From Amyelois transitella (Eukaryota; Arthropoda; Insecta; Lepidoptera; Pyralidae), in contig NC_083506.1 in NCBI RefSeq assembly GCF_032362555.1, positions 3,767,501-3,831,500 on the forward strand: 64,000 nucleotides of DNA, read 5' to 3'. Shown piece by piece: positions 45,866 to 55,782 of this stretch. Every line of letters starts with the position of its first letter. Positions within the stretch are counted from its first letter, which is position 1. The notes below the pieces were generated by a model that did no database searches, was not told where the DNA came from, and worked only from the letters and a program-made list of their open reading frames with translations. Made by a program: the position numbers and the translations under genes.

Positions 45866-46307
45866 ATGAGTTTCGTTGATTCGATGAATTTATTAGTGTT
45901 AATGTTTATTTTACATTTCGTATATGCCCATGGGATGGTCGTAAAAGATAAAGATAAAGTAGTATTGGTGGCACCCGTTCTAGCACCTCCGAAGGATACT
46001 GCATTCAGAGCTAGGGGAGTGGAAACAGAAACAGCTAAAGATTTTCCTGTGCTCATGGTTTTAGCAAATGGTGATAAAACCAATGAAGATATAGCTAAAT
46101 CGATTGTTCTTCCACAGCCCATTTATGTCCAAGTAAGTACTATTGCTATGAGTATTTTCTAAGAGTGCAGTAATGTGACTTTTAGACAACCCATAATTTT
46201 TTTAAAACATGTATGCATTTAGCACGTAAAATGTTAAATATACTAAATATTTGTTTTATTACAGAAGTTAGAAGATCAGCATAGTAAGCAATGACGACGT
46301 AAATAAA
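45866..46307 (+). CDS. Small secreted protein, VVLVAPVLAPPKD family (gene I)
   Basis: Exons 45,866-46,132 and 46,265-46,294 give 98 residues; the intron is phase 0. The signal peptide could start at Met1 or Met7 (MNLLVLMFILHFVYA). The mature chain contains DKVVLVAPVLAPPKD, then DFPVLMVLANGD, an acidic-Thr spacer, and PQPIYVQ at the splice site. Exon 2 adds KLEDQHSKQ and a stop. Gene K, 4.3 kb downstream, has the same VVLVAPVLAPPKD, FPILVLLAP and PIYVQ blocks. Its exon 2 also opens KLEDQH but continues into a long Gly/Tyr-rich region. Gene I is therefore the short form of the pair. Poly(A) signal AATAAA at 46,302-46,307, only a few bases past the stop. Function unknown; silk or another secreted matrix is an inference from context. 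Confidence 0.75.
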
Positions 46308-46707
46308 ACTTTGACTAACTTTTCAACAAAATGAAGAGTTTGTATGCTTAGTAATACTTTCTATCATTATGTATGAATAATTCAAAATTTCATGACGAAT
46401 TATATTTCTTTTTTCACCAAATGAAGGCTTTTTGACATTTGCATGTAAAGAAACGTAACACGAATATTTAGAGAGACTTTATAAAATAACTTTTAACCGC
46501 CTTCAATATTGAATATTTTTATACAATTTTCCGTCAGAACCCTTGACGTAACTGATTGAATGAGTGGAAAAAGACCAGAGTTACTTACATATGTTACGCT
46601 GACATAGGTTAAGATCTAGATAAAAATTACGCAAGTGGGTATTTATATGAAATAATTAGAAAATGTGTAAGATCATCAAGATAGTATTGTCAAGGCGACC
46701 ATGGACG

Positions 46708-46715
46708 TATAAAAG
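46708..46715 (+). promoter_or_regulatory. TATA box of gene J
   Basis: TATAAAAG, 93 bases before the ATG at 46,801. The ATG at 46,728 lies upstream of the predicted start site (about 46,738) and is not expected in the transcript. Confidence 0.7.
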
Positions 46716-46800
46716 AGCCTGAAAACTATGGTATTTAGACATAAACAGACAGTGTCTCCTAGAGTCTTCCTAGCTACTACCGCAGAAGAAATACTTCGAG

Positions 46801-48802
46801 ATGAGTTACCTATGCTGTTTCCTGGTGATGCTGGTCGTAGTATCGAATGTGGAATGCTTGTATATTCAAGAACCGCACGAAATGCCACGAATTCAGGTGC
46901 GTCAATTAAGACTTCATTTCAATAAGTGTTATAAAGAAGATCAAGATTTACTTCCACAATATTTGTTTATGAGGTAACACTCTCTCAGAGGAAAAGCTCG
47001 CGGTACGTATAATTATTGTTTTTTCCTCCAAAGGCCGGGAGTGCCTTACTGACTTCTATCATGGTAAAAGCTGCGCTAAATAAATGTGCCTTTCCCCTTA
47101 ATCGCTTTTTACGATATCTATGAGAAGGGATCAAGTGGTTCTATTTTAAAGTGATGGAACCATACGGCACAATTATTATATAATGTATTATTTAGCAAAT
47201 GTGAAATGCTGTTGTTTTTTTACAACATTTTACTATAATAATAAAAACAATCATTGAATATAAAGATTATTTCATAAATTTGCGCCAATTACTTATTTAA
47301 CCATAGATATTAAAAACGTTAAGGCCATAATTTTGCTTTTTAGGCTTATACGAAGATTGGTAACAACCAGGCAGCTGCTGTGCCGGGGGAAAGGACAGTG
47401 ATAGTCGTGCCCAATTCAGGTATTTTAACTTTTATATTCAATTAATAAACATACAACCATGTATACAAAATTAAAAAAAATATTTCGAAATGCCTTATGT
47501 ACCTAGCACACATGTAAGGGGTGCAATTACATGTTTTTACACGAAAGCTCCACTATTTCTTTCGTTAGCAATAGTAAAAAATTTTTAGGTTGTAGGTAGT
47601 GTCATGCAAGTTTAAGTGATTTCAGCCAAAAATGGAATAGATTTTTTTTTGTTTATAATTTAAAATAGTTTTTTTAATTATACTAAGTTATGTTTTATCT
47701 CGACTCAAAGTTTTAGTTTATTCTTAATAAAAATTTGGCGGATAGAGTCTATATCGGTTGCCTGAGTCTATTTTGCGACTTGTTATTGTGTACAAAGTTA
47801 TATTGATAAATTAATAGAACTTTCTACACGTTCGTTACTTCCGCTCATTAGTAACTTCCAAGTTTCATTTAAACCAAAAAGAAGCCCGACTGGGAACTGA
47901 ACTCGAGACCATAGGTCCGCTGGTATATACATGAAGATCGGTGTTATTGAATGTATTGTTTGCAAATTTCAGGGCCATCATCGCAATACAGGACGTACCC
48001 AACGTATCCTAACACCTACGGAACCAACACGCTCAGCAGAGGATCCACCGTCGTTATAAACGTCGCAGGTAATAGATTTTATGCTAACCCTGTAACCGTG
48101 TCGGTGGGATACCGGTTAAAAAGGTTTGATAAGGGCACAGGTTCAAATTCTATCTCGGCCATGTGTCATTGTATTTCCAAAGTTATTTACATACATACAT
48201 CACGTCTATATCCCGTGCGAGGAAGACAGAGCCAACAGTCTTGAAAAGACTGATAGGCCACGTTCAGCTGTTTGGCTTAATGATAGAATTGAGATTCAAA
48301 TAGGGACACGTTGCTAGCCCATCGCCGAAACGAATCCCAAGTTTATAAGCCTATCCCTTAGTCGACTTTTACGACGTCCATGGCAACGAGATGTAGTGGT
48401 CCTATTCTTTTCATATTGATGCCGGGAAACACACGGCACAAGTTATGTACATTAGTTTGAATACTAACTAATGCCCTTAATGTGAGGGAAACCATCATGA
48501 GGAAACCTGAACATTCAGGCAACTGGATAGGTAACCATAATCTAGTACATATTTAGGTTCTCCTGCAAAGGTTACGAAAGTCAGATGGAGATATGATCAA
48601 GAGATACAAACCTGGACTCACCCAGGGTCCATGATCAAGGGCATACCCCGGGCTCCTTTCCAGAGTGGAGAGGATGGTACCGACCTAAAGCCAAGTGCAA
48701 GAAGTTATAACCAACAAATATATGCATACCTAGATTGCGTAAATTTTAACATTTTCACCAGGCTTTTACGAGTACTCTACTCCAAGAGCAGTTATAATGT
48801 GA
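46801..48802 (+). CDS. Small secreted Tyr/Thr/Asn-rich protein (gene J)
   Basis: Four exons: 46,801-46,896, 47,344-47,419, 47,973-48,068 and 48,762-48,802. They give 102 residues with phases 0, 1, 1 and GT-AG junctions. Residues 1-19 are a signal peptide (MSYLCCFLVMLVVVSNVEC). The rest is LYIQEPHEMPRIQ, AYTKIGNNQAAAVPG, ERTVIVVPNSG, a Tyr/Thr/Pro run (YRTYPTYPNTYGTN), STVVINVAG and a C-terminal FYEYSTPRAVIM. The two hydrophobic beta-type strings followed by G at exon ends (VIVVPNSG, VVINVAG) look like a small internal duplication. The phase-0 junction after PRIQ echoes PIYVQ in genes I and K. No family recognised. Intron 3 has been inflated by nested SINEs. Confidence 0.7.
47088..47170 (-). 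repeat. SINE-A head fragment in gene J intron 1
   Basis: CCCTTAATCGCTTTTTACGAT, CAAGTGGTTCTATTTTAAAG, then ACCATACGGCAC. Head part only. Confidence 0.7.
48085..48715 (+). repeat. SINE-B (tRNA-derived) split by a SINE-A
   Basis: The head GGGCACAGGTTCAAATTCTA and CTCGGCCATGTGTCATT lies left of 48,190. The body resumes at 48,440 with AAGTTATGTACATTAGTTTG, AGGTTCTCCTGCAAAGGTTAC, then CGGGCTCCTTTCCAGAGTGG. Without the insert it matches the full copy at 22,890-23,195. Confidence 0.85.
48191..48439 (-). repeat. SINE-A, full length, nested in SINE-B
   Basis: ATACATACATCACGTCTATAT through GTTTGGCTTAATGATAG and CTTTTACGACGTCCATGG to CCGGGAAACACACGGCAC. It is flanked by 11-base target duplications AAGTTATTTAC (48,180-48,190) and AAGTTATGTAC (48,440-48,450), one mismatch. 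This fixes both ends of the family and shows it moved by target-primed insertion after SINE-B. Confidence 0.88.
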
Positions 48803-50590
48803 ACTAACAGAGAGAGAGAAATTTCTATTCGAAAGGTACTTTCATTTAATAAGCCTTTTTTAGAATTAAGAAACCGTATTTTTTCCAGAGGATCAAGTGG
48901 ACCCATACTATGCGTCAATGCCCGCCCGCACCGTACGGATATAGCAGTACTCACTTTAATAGTGGAGATATTCATAGGTTTTAATTCGCCCATCCAAAAA
49001 AGTAAATATATTATATCTGTGTACAAAATAAAATCAACTTCTTTCTTCCTTCTTATTATCTTTTTCAAATCATAAACTAAAATAACATTGGAGTAATCTG
49101 TTATCACATGAACATCTGTATATATTTTTTTTATATTTTAATACAAACACATACAGTTAAATCAAACATGTTTTACTTTTAACAATCAATCTTAATTGAG
49201 TAGTAAAAGAGTTTAATAAAAGAGCCATATTTAACAACAATCTGTTATTTTCCAAAATTACACAGGAAGTGGATTTTGCTACGGTTTATTTACAAATTTG
49301 TGAGATTGGAATACCTTGTTCAGCTGTATGGCTTATGAATGTAACCGATCAGACAGATCGACAGATTTGCTAGGTCATCGATTATAAGAACAATACCAAG
49401 TTCAAAATCATTGTGACCTAAATTACTGGTCGCTCATTCAGTGTTTAATAAGAGTGAGATAACATTTTGATTATACGATGTAAATGATATGTCTATTAAA
49501 AGAGTATTTAATAGACATATAATTTCTGTAAAAAAACCACCACCTTGTCATAACTCGGGTAAAAAACCTTTTCCATGATAATCAGACAGATAACTTACCT
49601 AGGTAATTGAATGGTGCGTCTTCCTACCGGTATATAATTAGTGGAATCAGCTGCTTCGAGAGACTGATGAGGTGATACGATGACAAGATAATCATTACAG
49701 CTACTAGCAATTACTCTTTGAGAATAAATTAAATTATGAGCTATTTGCTTACCTAAAAACAACCCCTAAAAACAGATAATTGCCATGAAATAGTCAAATT
49801 AATAGGTAAAAATGACAAAATTTGTTTTTTATCCGCTAGCAATATATTCTAAAGAATCTTTCAGTCTTCCACAATACCATGAGGCTTGTAGTTGTTCCCG
49901 GCACCAAAAAAATAGTAGAGTAGTGGACCACTTCATCTCGTTCCCATGGATGTAGTGAAAGACGACTAAGGGACAGGCTAATATAACTTGGTATTCTTAT
50001 TAGGCGATGGGCTAGCAACTTGTCACTATTTAAATCTCAATTGTATCATAAAGCCAAACAGCTGAACGTGGCCTATCAGTCTTTTCAAGATTGTAAACTC
50101 TATCTGCCCCGCAAGGGATATGGACATGAATGTATGTATGAATATATGTTTAAGTACTATAGGACAAATTGATCAGGTTTAATGTTTCTGTTGTTGTTGT
50201 TGACGACGAAGAACTGGCTGCATGAGCAACTTAATAAAATTACACTTATTTTTAACGAACAAAGTAAAAAACCCATCTCTGTAATCACCAACAAAAAATG
50301 AAGATACAGACGAGTTATTACCATCCCAAACATGGCAAGTATATCCGGTTTGAGGGAATAACCAGCAGCTTACCTATACGTGCACAGAGTGCGCAAATTG
50401 CCCGAACGAGGCGGGGTCCATCACGTTTCGCTCGACAAGCTCATTTTACCACATATTTTTGCTACCAGACTGAGAATGGCTTAAACTTAATCTTAGATAC
50501 ATTTGAATCGTTTGTCTTGGCGATAACGTCATCGTGGGAAACGTACGCGTTCTACGAAGCATCCTGCGGCTTCATGACGTCTGCAGGAAA
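48803..50590. other. Intergenic region between genes J and K
   Basis: AT-rich spacer with a perfect 14-bp-arm hairpin at about 49,487-49,520 (ATATGTCTATTAAA) and one SINE-A copy. Open frames on either strand have no signal peptide or splice partners. Confidence 0.55.
49890..50145 (+). repeat. SINE-A, near full length
   Basis: GTTCCCGGCACCAAAAAAAT head, CCATGGATGTAGTGAAAGACG, GCGATGGGCTAGCAACTTG, CTGAACGTGGCCTATCAGTC and a GAATGTATGTATGAATATATG tail. Confidence 0.85.
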
Positions 50591-50596
50591 AACTTG

Positions 50597-50604
50597 TATA
50601 AATA
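50597..50604 (+). promoter_or_regulatory. TATA box of gene K
   Basis: TATAAATA, 42 bases before the ATG at 50,639, so the leader would be about 10-15 bases. The flanking DNA is less AT-rich than the surroundings. Confidence 0.7.
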
Positions 50605-50638
50605 GGTTGGCATTGTGAGTCCTTCGCCAGTAAACACG

Positions 50639-53600
50639 ATGGGATTCAGGTGCGTGGTGGTCGCTTTAGCGCTTTCGAGCGTCGCGTTCGCGTCGCCTTC
50701 AGTGCGGGATAACACCCTGGATGGCGGGGAGAGAGTGGTCCTAGTCGCCCCGGTGTTGGCTCCCCCAAAAGACTCGAAGACTCATGCGACAGACCGGTCT
50801 AGACAGTTCCCAATCCTGGTGTTGTTAGCTCCACAAAATCCGGAAAAAGTGCGGCTAGAGCCTGAACCCAAATCGCTGGATAGGAACCCGAGACCTATCT
50901 ACGTCCAGGTAATTATAACCAGATGACCTTGAAACTACTAGCCTGCACTTTTGCTCCTGTTTCTTTTAGGCATCGTAAGTTTGAATCTAAAAATAACTAA
51001 GAACTGGTTTCAGGGTGTAATTTATTTAAACACTTCACTATCCTCCTGGCGAATTTGCATAAAAAATGTCGTACATAAGATAACTAGGATACATGCAGCT
51101 TTATCCCTCTCGGGGGAGATAAATATTATCTTTTTATTATTATTATTTCTTTTTATTATCCCTTTGCTTATTCGGGGTCGGTCAAGGGTTGCATAAATAC
51201 TTTACAAATTCAACTCTTTACTTAGAAGGTGAATTTACATAATAATTGCATTCAAAAAAAAGGAGTTCAGCCCACTTCAAATCTCTTTTCTCAAACTTGA
51301 AACTCTTCTCAACCACACTGATATAATAGAGTTCCCTCGTTTTCTTCAACTTATTCTCATTCGGTCTTGACATTAAGGATAAATATGGTCACCTCAGGAG
51401 GTACCTTTTAAAGGTACTTCTTATTTCAAAACAAAATAAACATTCAAATCAATTCTTAATTGGCCGAGTAAAACAAAAATATACCTACAGTATAAGTGAA
51501 ACAAGTTGGTTAAAAAAGGAAAATCTTAAAATACTTATATCCATATGCAAAATAAACGTATACGACAAAAGTTGTTTGTAGAAAATATTGTTAGAACACA
51601 CACAGAACATAAGAGATATGTAATGATAATCAACTAATCTTTATCATGGTCAATTTAATCATCAATTATACATTTTACGGTTATTATATGTAATGGCTGC
51701 ACAATCCTTGTTTATTGTTTTTGCAAAACAGTTGTTTTTTATGCGCAATATAATTAATAATATCATCTTTTGAGGTCATCTTTAACTTTAATATCGTGTT
51801 TTTTTTTTCCAACTTTAACCAAAAAAATTATTGCCAATTGTAAATTTATGTAACCAAGCGTTATAAGCAAATAGTGTTGTCGATTGTAAAAATATCCTGA
51901 TTTTTGTCATAGTGAACAGATACTTATGCCTCAAAATGCGAATTGTTCATATTTTTCATAATGAGTGTAAATTCCAAGTCATCCCGCGGATGTTTCGGAC
52001 TTATCGCTAAGCAATCTCTTCCAGTGAACCTTTGGGAGAAAGTTTTAGTGAAAGGTAAAATCCTGGAAAAGGGTGCAAAAGTACCCTATGTTCTTCTCCA
52101 GACTCTTACATACATACATACATATGGTCACGTCTATATCCCTTGCGGGGTAGACAGAGCCAATAGTCTTGAAAAGACTGAATGGCCACATACAGCTATT
52201 TGGCTTAATAATAGAATTGAGATTCAAATAGTGACAGGTTGCTAGCCCATCGCCTAAAAAAGAATCCCAAGTTTGTAAGCCTATCCCTTAGTCGCCTTTT
52301 ACGACATCCACGGGATGAGATGGAGTGGTCCTATTCTTTTTTGTATTGGTGCCGGGAACCACACGGCACGGCATTATACGCAACTGTCAAGAAAATTGGT
52401 CCTTTAAGAAAAAAAAATATATTTTTTTATTTGTTTAGAAATTGGAAGATCAGCACCCGCCCCTAGAGGGTCGCAGCAACCGGCAAAAGCGCCATCTGTT
52501 TTTGAAAAAGAAAATTTTGGGCGTCGGCGGTGGCGGTGGCGGGATCGCCTTTGGGGGAGGATTCGGCGTCATTGGCGGTGGTTACGGCGGACATGGTTAC
52601 GAAGGCTATGGACATGGAGGAGGCCCCGCGAAGACAGTCGTTGTTGTTAAAGAAATAGGTGTGTGTTTAAATGGCATTTGCACTAACAATGATAACCAAC
52701 ATTGTTACAGTAAAATATTATAGTTTATGGTATACTTACAATATACAATGCGAAATAAAGTTTCGTATTTATGTGGAATTGGAAGCCTAGTCTAACTATA
52801 TCTATATTTAGTATATTGTAGTTTAGAATTATATAAGTAGATTCCTGTACTGACTGTACAGGAGTAAACTTATGGATAATTTAAAACCCGCTTTTTTAAA
52901 TTTCACGCATACTCGTAATTTCCACAAGTGATAAGAACTGCCAAGAAAGCTACATACTTACATTTTACAACATATCAAAGTTGACAAGGCATTATTACAT
53001 ATAATTTTTGTCATATAGAAACCTTATCAGATCTATGGACATTTCATAGGGCACGGTGGTTACGGCGGCGGTAATTACGGCCACGGCGGCCAGGGAGGGG
53101 GTTATGGAGGCGGTTACGGAGGAGGTTTCGGAGGCGGCTTCGGAGGAGGCTATGGCGGAGGCGGCGGCGGCGGAGGCGGTGGCGGATACGGCGGTGGATA
53201 TGGCGGAGGTAAAATCAACATATTATATAGGAACATATATACATACAACATGACTTGACGGCCTGTTGCGTCGCAGTGACGGTGTTCTCACCCCTGAATC
53301 AGGGGTCCCGGATTCGATCTTCGTTTAGGTCAAGATGGGAACTTTTTTGATTTGACTGTGTCTTGGCTTGGGTGTTTATCTAAATAAGTATTTGAAAATA
53401 TAGTTACGTTGAGTTTATTTTGCCAATTTTATTTATTTTATTTTATTTAAACTTAGTTACGACAAGAATTCTTACGACTGTTAACCATATTGATTAATGC
53501 AGATTTTTTTTATTTACTCAGCTGCAACTGTTTCGTGACTAGAGCTTGGATGTGTCAGTACAACGGCAGTGATACATCCTGTTACTAGTTGCCAGACCTA

Positions 53601-55782
53601 ACTAAAGAGAAAAAGGTCCCATAGCCTCTGAAGTTCAGCTAATTTAAAACCTATAATCATCTTTCTTTCTTTTTAAATTAAATAAATACTGCCAGGATCG
53701 AATGTTTAATCTAACTAAATCATTTCAATAGAACATACAATAATAAATAATCCTATCCTACTTTCAGGCGGCGGCGGTGGAGGTGGAGGTGGTTATGGTG
53801 GCAACTCAGGTTATCAACAACCTATATACCACCAAGGAGGCGGCTGTAATACATGCGGAGGCTATGGGGGCGGTAGCCAGGCTTCAGCGACGGCTACTGC
53901 GACTGCCACAGCGACAGCGAACGCCGGATCTTACGGGTAATTACTTTAATAAACTCAGTAGTTAAGAAGGGTGTAACACCTGTGGAGGCTATGGAGACGG
54001 TAGCCAAACTTCAGCGACGTTCATAAAGAAATCACCAGAAACGTCTATGTTATCAAACAATAGAAAAGGTATATATAGCCAAAAGCCATACTAAGTCTAT
54101 ATTTAATAGCTACACTTGGGGAAAACTTTGATTCAGTTCTACTTAATGAATACATATATGAAATATCACTAAAGTATAAACGGTGGTCAAGATGATTATG
54201 GCCGCCAGGTCTCTCCGATAGTTGATGTCAAATAATAGATATAGATGACAGCACTGATGATATTAATCAGGTAGTTATTGCACCTACCTATTTGTTTTGG
54301 CGATGTAATTTTTTACCTGCTTCACAAAGAAAGGGTTTATCAGTTCAAATGTATGTTTTCTCGATTGTGTTTAGTTTAAAATATTATGGTATTGAGCATC
54401 ATATTTTAAACTAAACACAAATCGAAAAAACATTCATTTGAACTGATAAACCCCTCCTTGTGAAGCAGGTTAAAAATTACATCGCCAAAACAAAGTTACC
54501 AATTTGAAGTCGAGGTAGCAATAAAATGACCAAGTCATATCAGTTCGATCTCTTCAAATAGATATGTCCGCAGTCAATGATCTGACCAAAAATAGTAACA
54601 TCGTTTATTTCAAGACAAGTATATAATAAGAATGAAAGTAAAAATAAGGAAATGTATTTGAAAACAATTGAAACAATTATTGCAATGGCTATAGGTACTC
54701 ATAAAACATCAATCCGAAAACTATCGTAAAATTTAAAGTAACCAAAGGTTCCTTACGTTACTTACGCACTTCGAAATTGTACGCAGCCTTTAAGTGGATA
54801 CTTTCGGGATAAATTCACGGAAGATGAAATAAATTTCCAAAAATAAAAAAACATGTTTAAGGCTAAAAACATGTCCTCCTGGCGTTGCATAACCGGAATG
54901 TAACACCTTAATCACTCTGGATTTGAGCCCGAGTGCCTTTTGTCATGATCCTGGTTTGGGCAAATCAAGTTTTTTACATGAAGCGACTCCCTTCTGACCA
55001 CCGCAGACGGGCAGAATACCGTAAATATCTATGACTAAATAAATGTGTGCAAGTACGTGTTCAAATATATATTTTGAAAAATAAAAATATTTAACTATAA
55101 AATTTTTACAACACTACAGATAACGTATTTTTCTTTCTCTCTGTGAATAAATTACTAGATAAAAACTATCGTTCGCCCGCAACTTCTCCTAAGTTAAAAC
55201 AAAGCGATTGGTGAAAATTGTTATTAAACCGTTTCAGTAGTTTCGGAGATAAGCGTGATCAGACAGAGAAAAATTAAAGAAAACTTTTATTTTGTCCCAT
55301 TATCCAACTCAGTCAAAATACAAAAAATTATTTAATTAATTATTAGATGTATAGATGGATAGAGATAAACATAATTTTAAATATTTTTCACAGATACGGA
55401 AAACGCTAAGAACCGCCAGTTGTTGTTCCAGTGAACTGTGATTGTGATGTTAAGACTTTGTGATAATTGACCAGAACTTACAAGCCCGTGGACCAAGGAA
55501 GACTGGCAAGAACCAAGATAACAAAAAAATAATTAACCATAATATTTACACCATTTTTTGTTAAAATAGATTTTTTGACACATGCTTTTGCTGACATTGT
55601 AATAATTAGTAATTTTTTTGGATCTGAACCAATATGATTATGAGTATTTGTTTTAAAATTTTGCTCAACTTACTGCAACAATCAATTTTACTTACCAAGT
55701 CCTTATTAGAATTGCTTATTTTTGTAAGCATTTGGAAATAAGCTTGCGCTTGCAATACTTATGTAAGTTTGTTATAAATAAA
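50639..55782 (+). CDS. Secreted Gly/Tyr-rich modular protein (gene K)
   Basis: Five exons: 50,639-50,908, 52,439-52,658, 53,050-53,208, 53,768-53,936 and 55,394-55,409. They give 277 residues with closed phases and GT-AG junctions. In order: signal peptide (MGFRCVVVALALSSVAFA); family head with ERVVLVAPVLAPPKD, FPILVLLAPQ and PRPIYVQ; exon 2 opening KLEDQH, a basic stretch with a furin-type RQKR at residues 105-108, then Gly-rich repeats (GGYGGHGYEGYGHGGG) and a VVVVKEIG strand; exon 3 almost pure GGY/GGF repeats; exon 4 with CNTCGG and an alternating Ala-Thr run; exon 5 giving only YGKR and stop. The Gly/Tyr part resembles silk, eggshell or cuticle matrix proteins, so tissue cannot be fixed from sequence. 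Exon 1 is shared with gene I. Poly(A) signal AATAAA at 55,777-55,782. Confidence 0.75.
52109..52372 (-). repeat. SINE-A, full length, just before gene K exon 2
   Basis: TACATACATACATATGGTCAC tail, CTTGCGGGGTAGACAGAGCC, GCTAGCCCATCGCCTAAAAAA, GTCGCCTTTTACGACATCCA and head GGTGCCGGGAACCACACGGC. It ends 67 bases from the acceptor at 52,438, so the branch point and pyrimidine tract must lie in the short gap. Confidence 0.88.
53250..53430 (+). repeat. SINE-C-like tRNA-derived repeat in gene K intron 3
   Basis: GGCCTGTTGCGTCGCAGTGAC (A-box side) and GTCCCGGATTCGATC (B-box side), followed by CTTGGGTGTTTATCTAAATA. It begins only about 40 bases after the exon 3 donor. A head piece of a relative is near 59,240-59,310. 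Confidence 0.7.
53962..54018 (+). pseudogene. Relic partial copy of gene K exon 4
   Basis: AAGGGTGTAACACCTGTGGAG and CTATGGAGACGGTAGCCAAAC mirror exon 4 (GCGGCTGTAATACATGCGG, CTATGGGGGCGGTAGCCAGGC). The copy stops where exon 4's Ala-Thr run begins. It still reads GCNTCGGYGDGSQTSAT in an open frame that continues to a stop near 54,093, but no acceptor is evident before it. It lies 26 bases after the exon 4 donor. Confidence 0.75.
54291..54494. mobile_element. 204-bp foldback (hairpin) element in gene K intron 4
   Basis: Left arm TTTGTTTTGGCGATGTAATT... and right arm ...AATTACATCGCCAAAACAAA pair along nearly the whole length, with GTTTATCAGTTCAAATG and TAGTTTAAAATAT inside and a loop around 54,390-54,405. 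No coding capacity. No convincing target duplication. Likely a MITE; a long-hairpin RNA from the intron is an alternative. Confidence 0.8.
54885..55015 (-). repeat. SINE-B fragment
   Basis: CACTCTGGATTTGAGCCCGAG, ATGATCCTGGTTTGGGC and GAAGCGACTCCCTTCTGACC match the 3' body of the copy at 22,890-23,195. Confidence 0.65.

Noticed and set aside
48766-49107. 113-codon minus-strand frame after gene J
   Set aside because: It overlaps gene J's last exon in antisense, has no signal peptide and no promoter on that strand.
50298-50618. 106-codon ATG frame before gene K
   Set aside because: It contains gene K's TATA box and ends 20 bases before its ATG. No secretion signal or recognisable domain; most likely chance.
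53056-53253. Ala/Glu-rich plus-strand frame over gene K exon 3
   Set aside because: An out-of-frame reading of the GGY/GGF codons; the in-phase reading joins exons 2 and 4.
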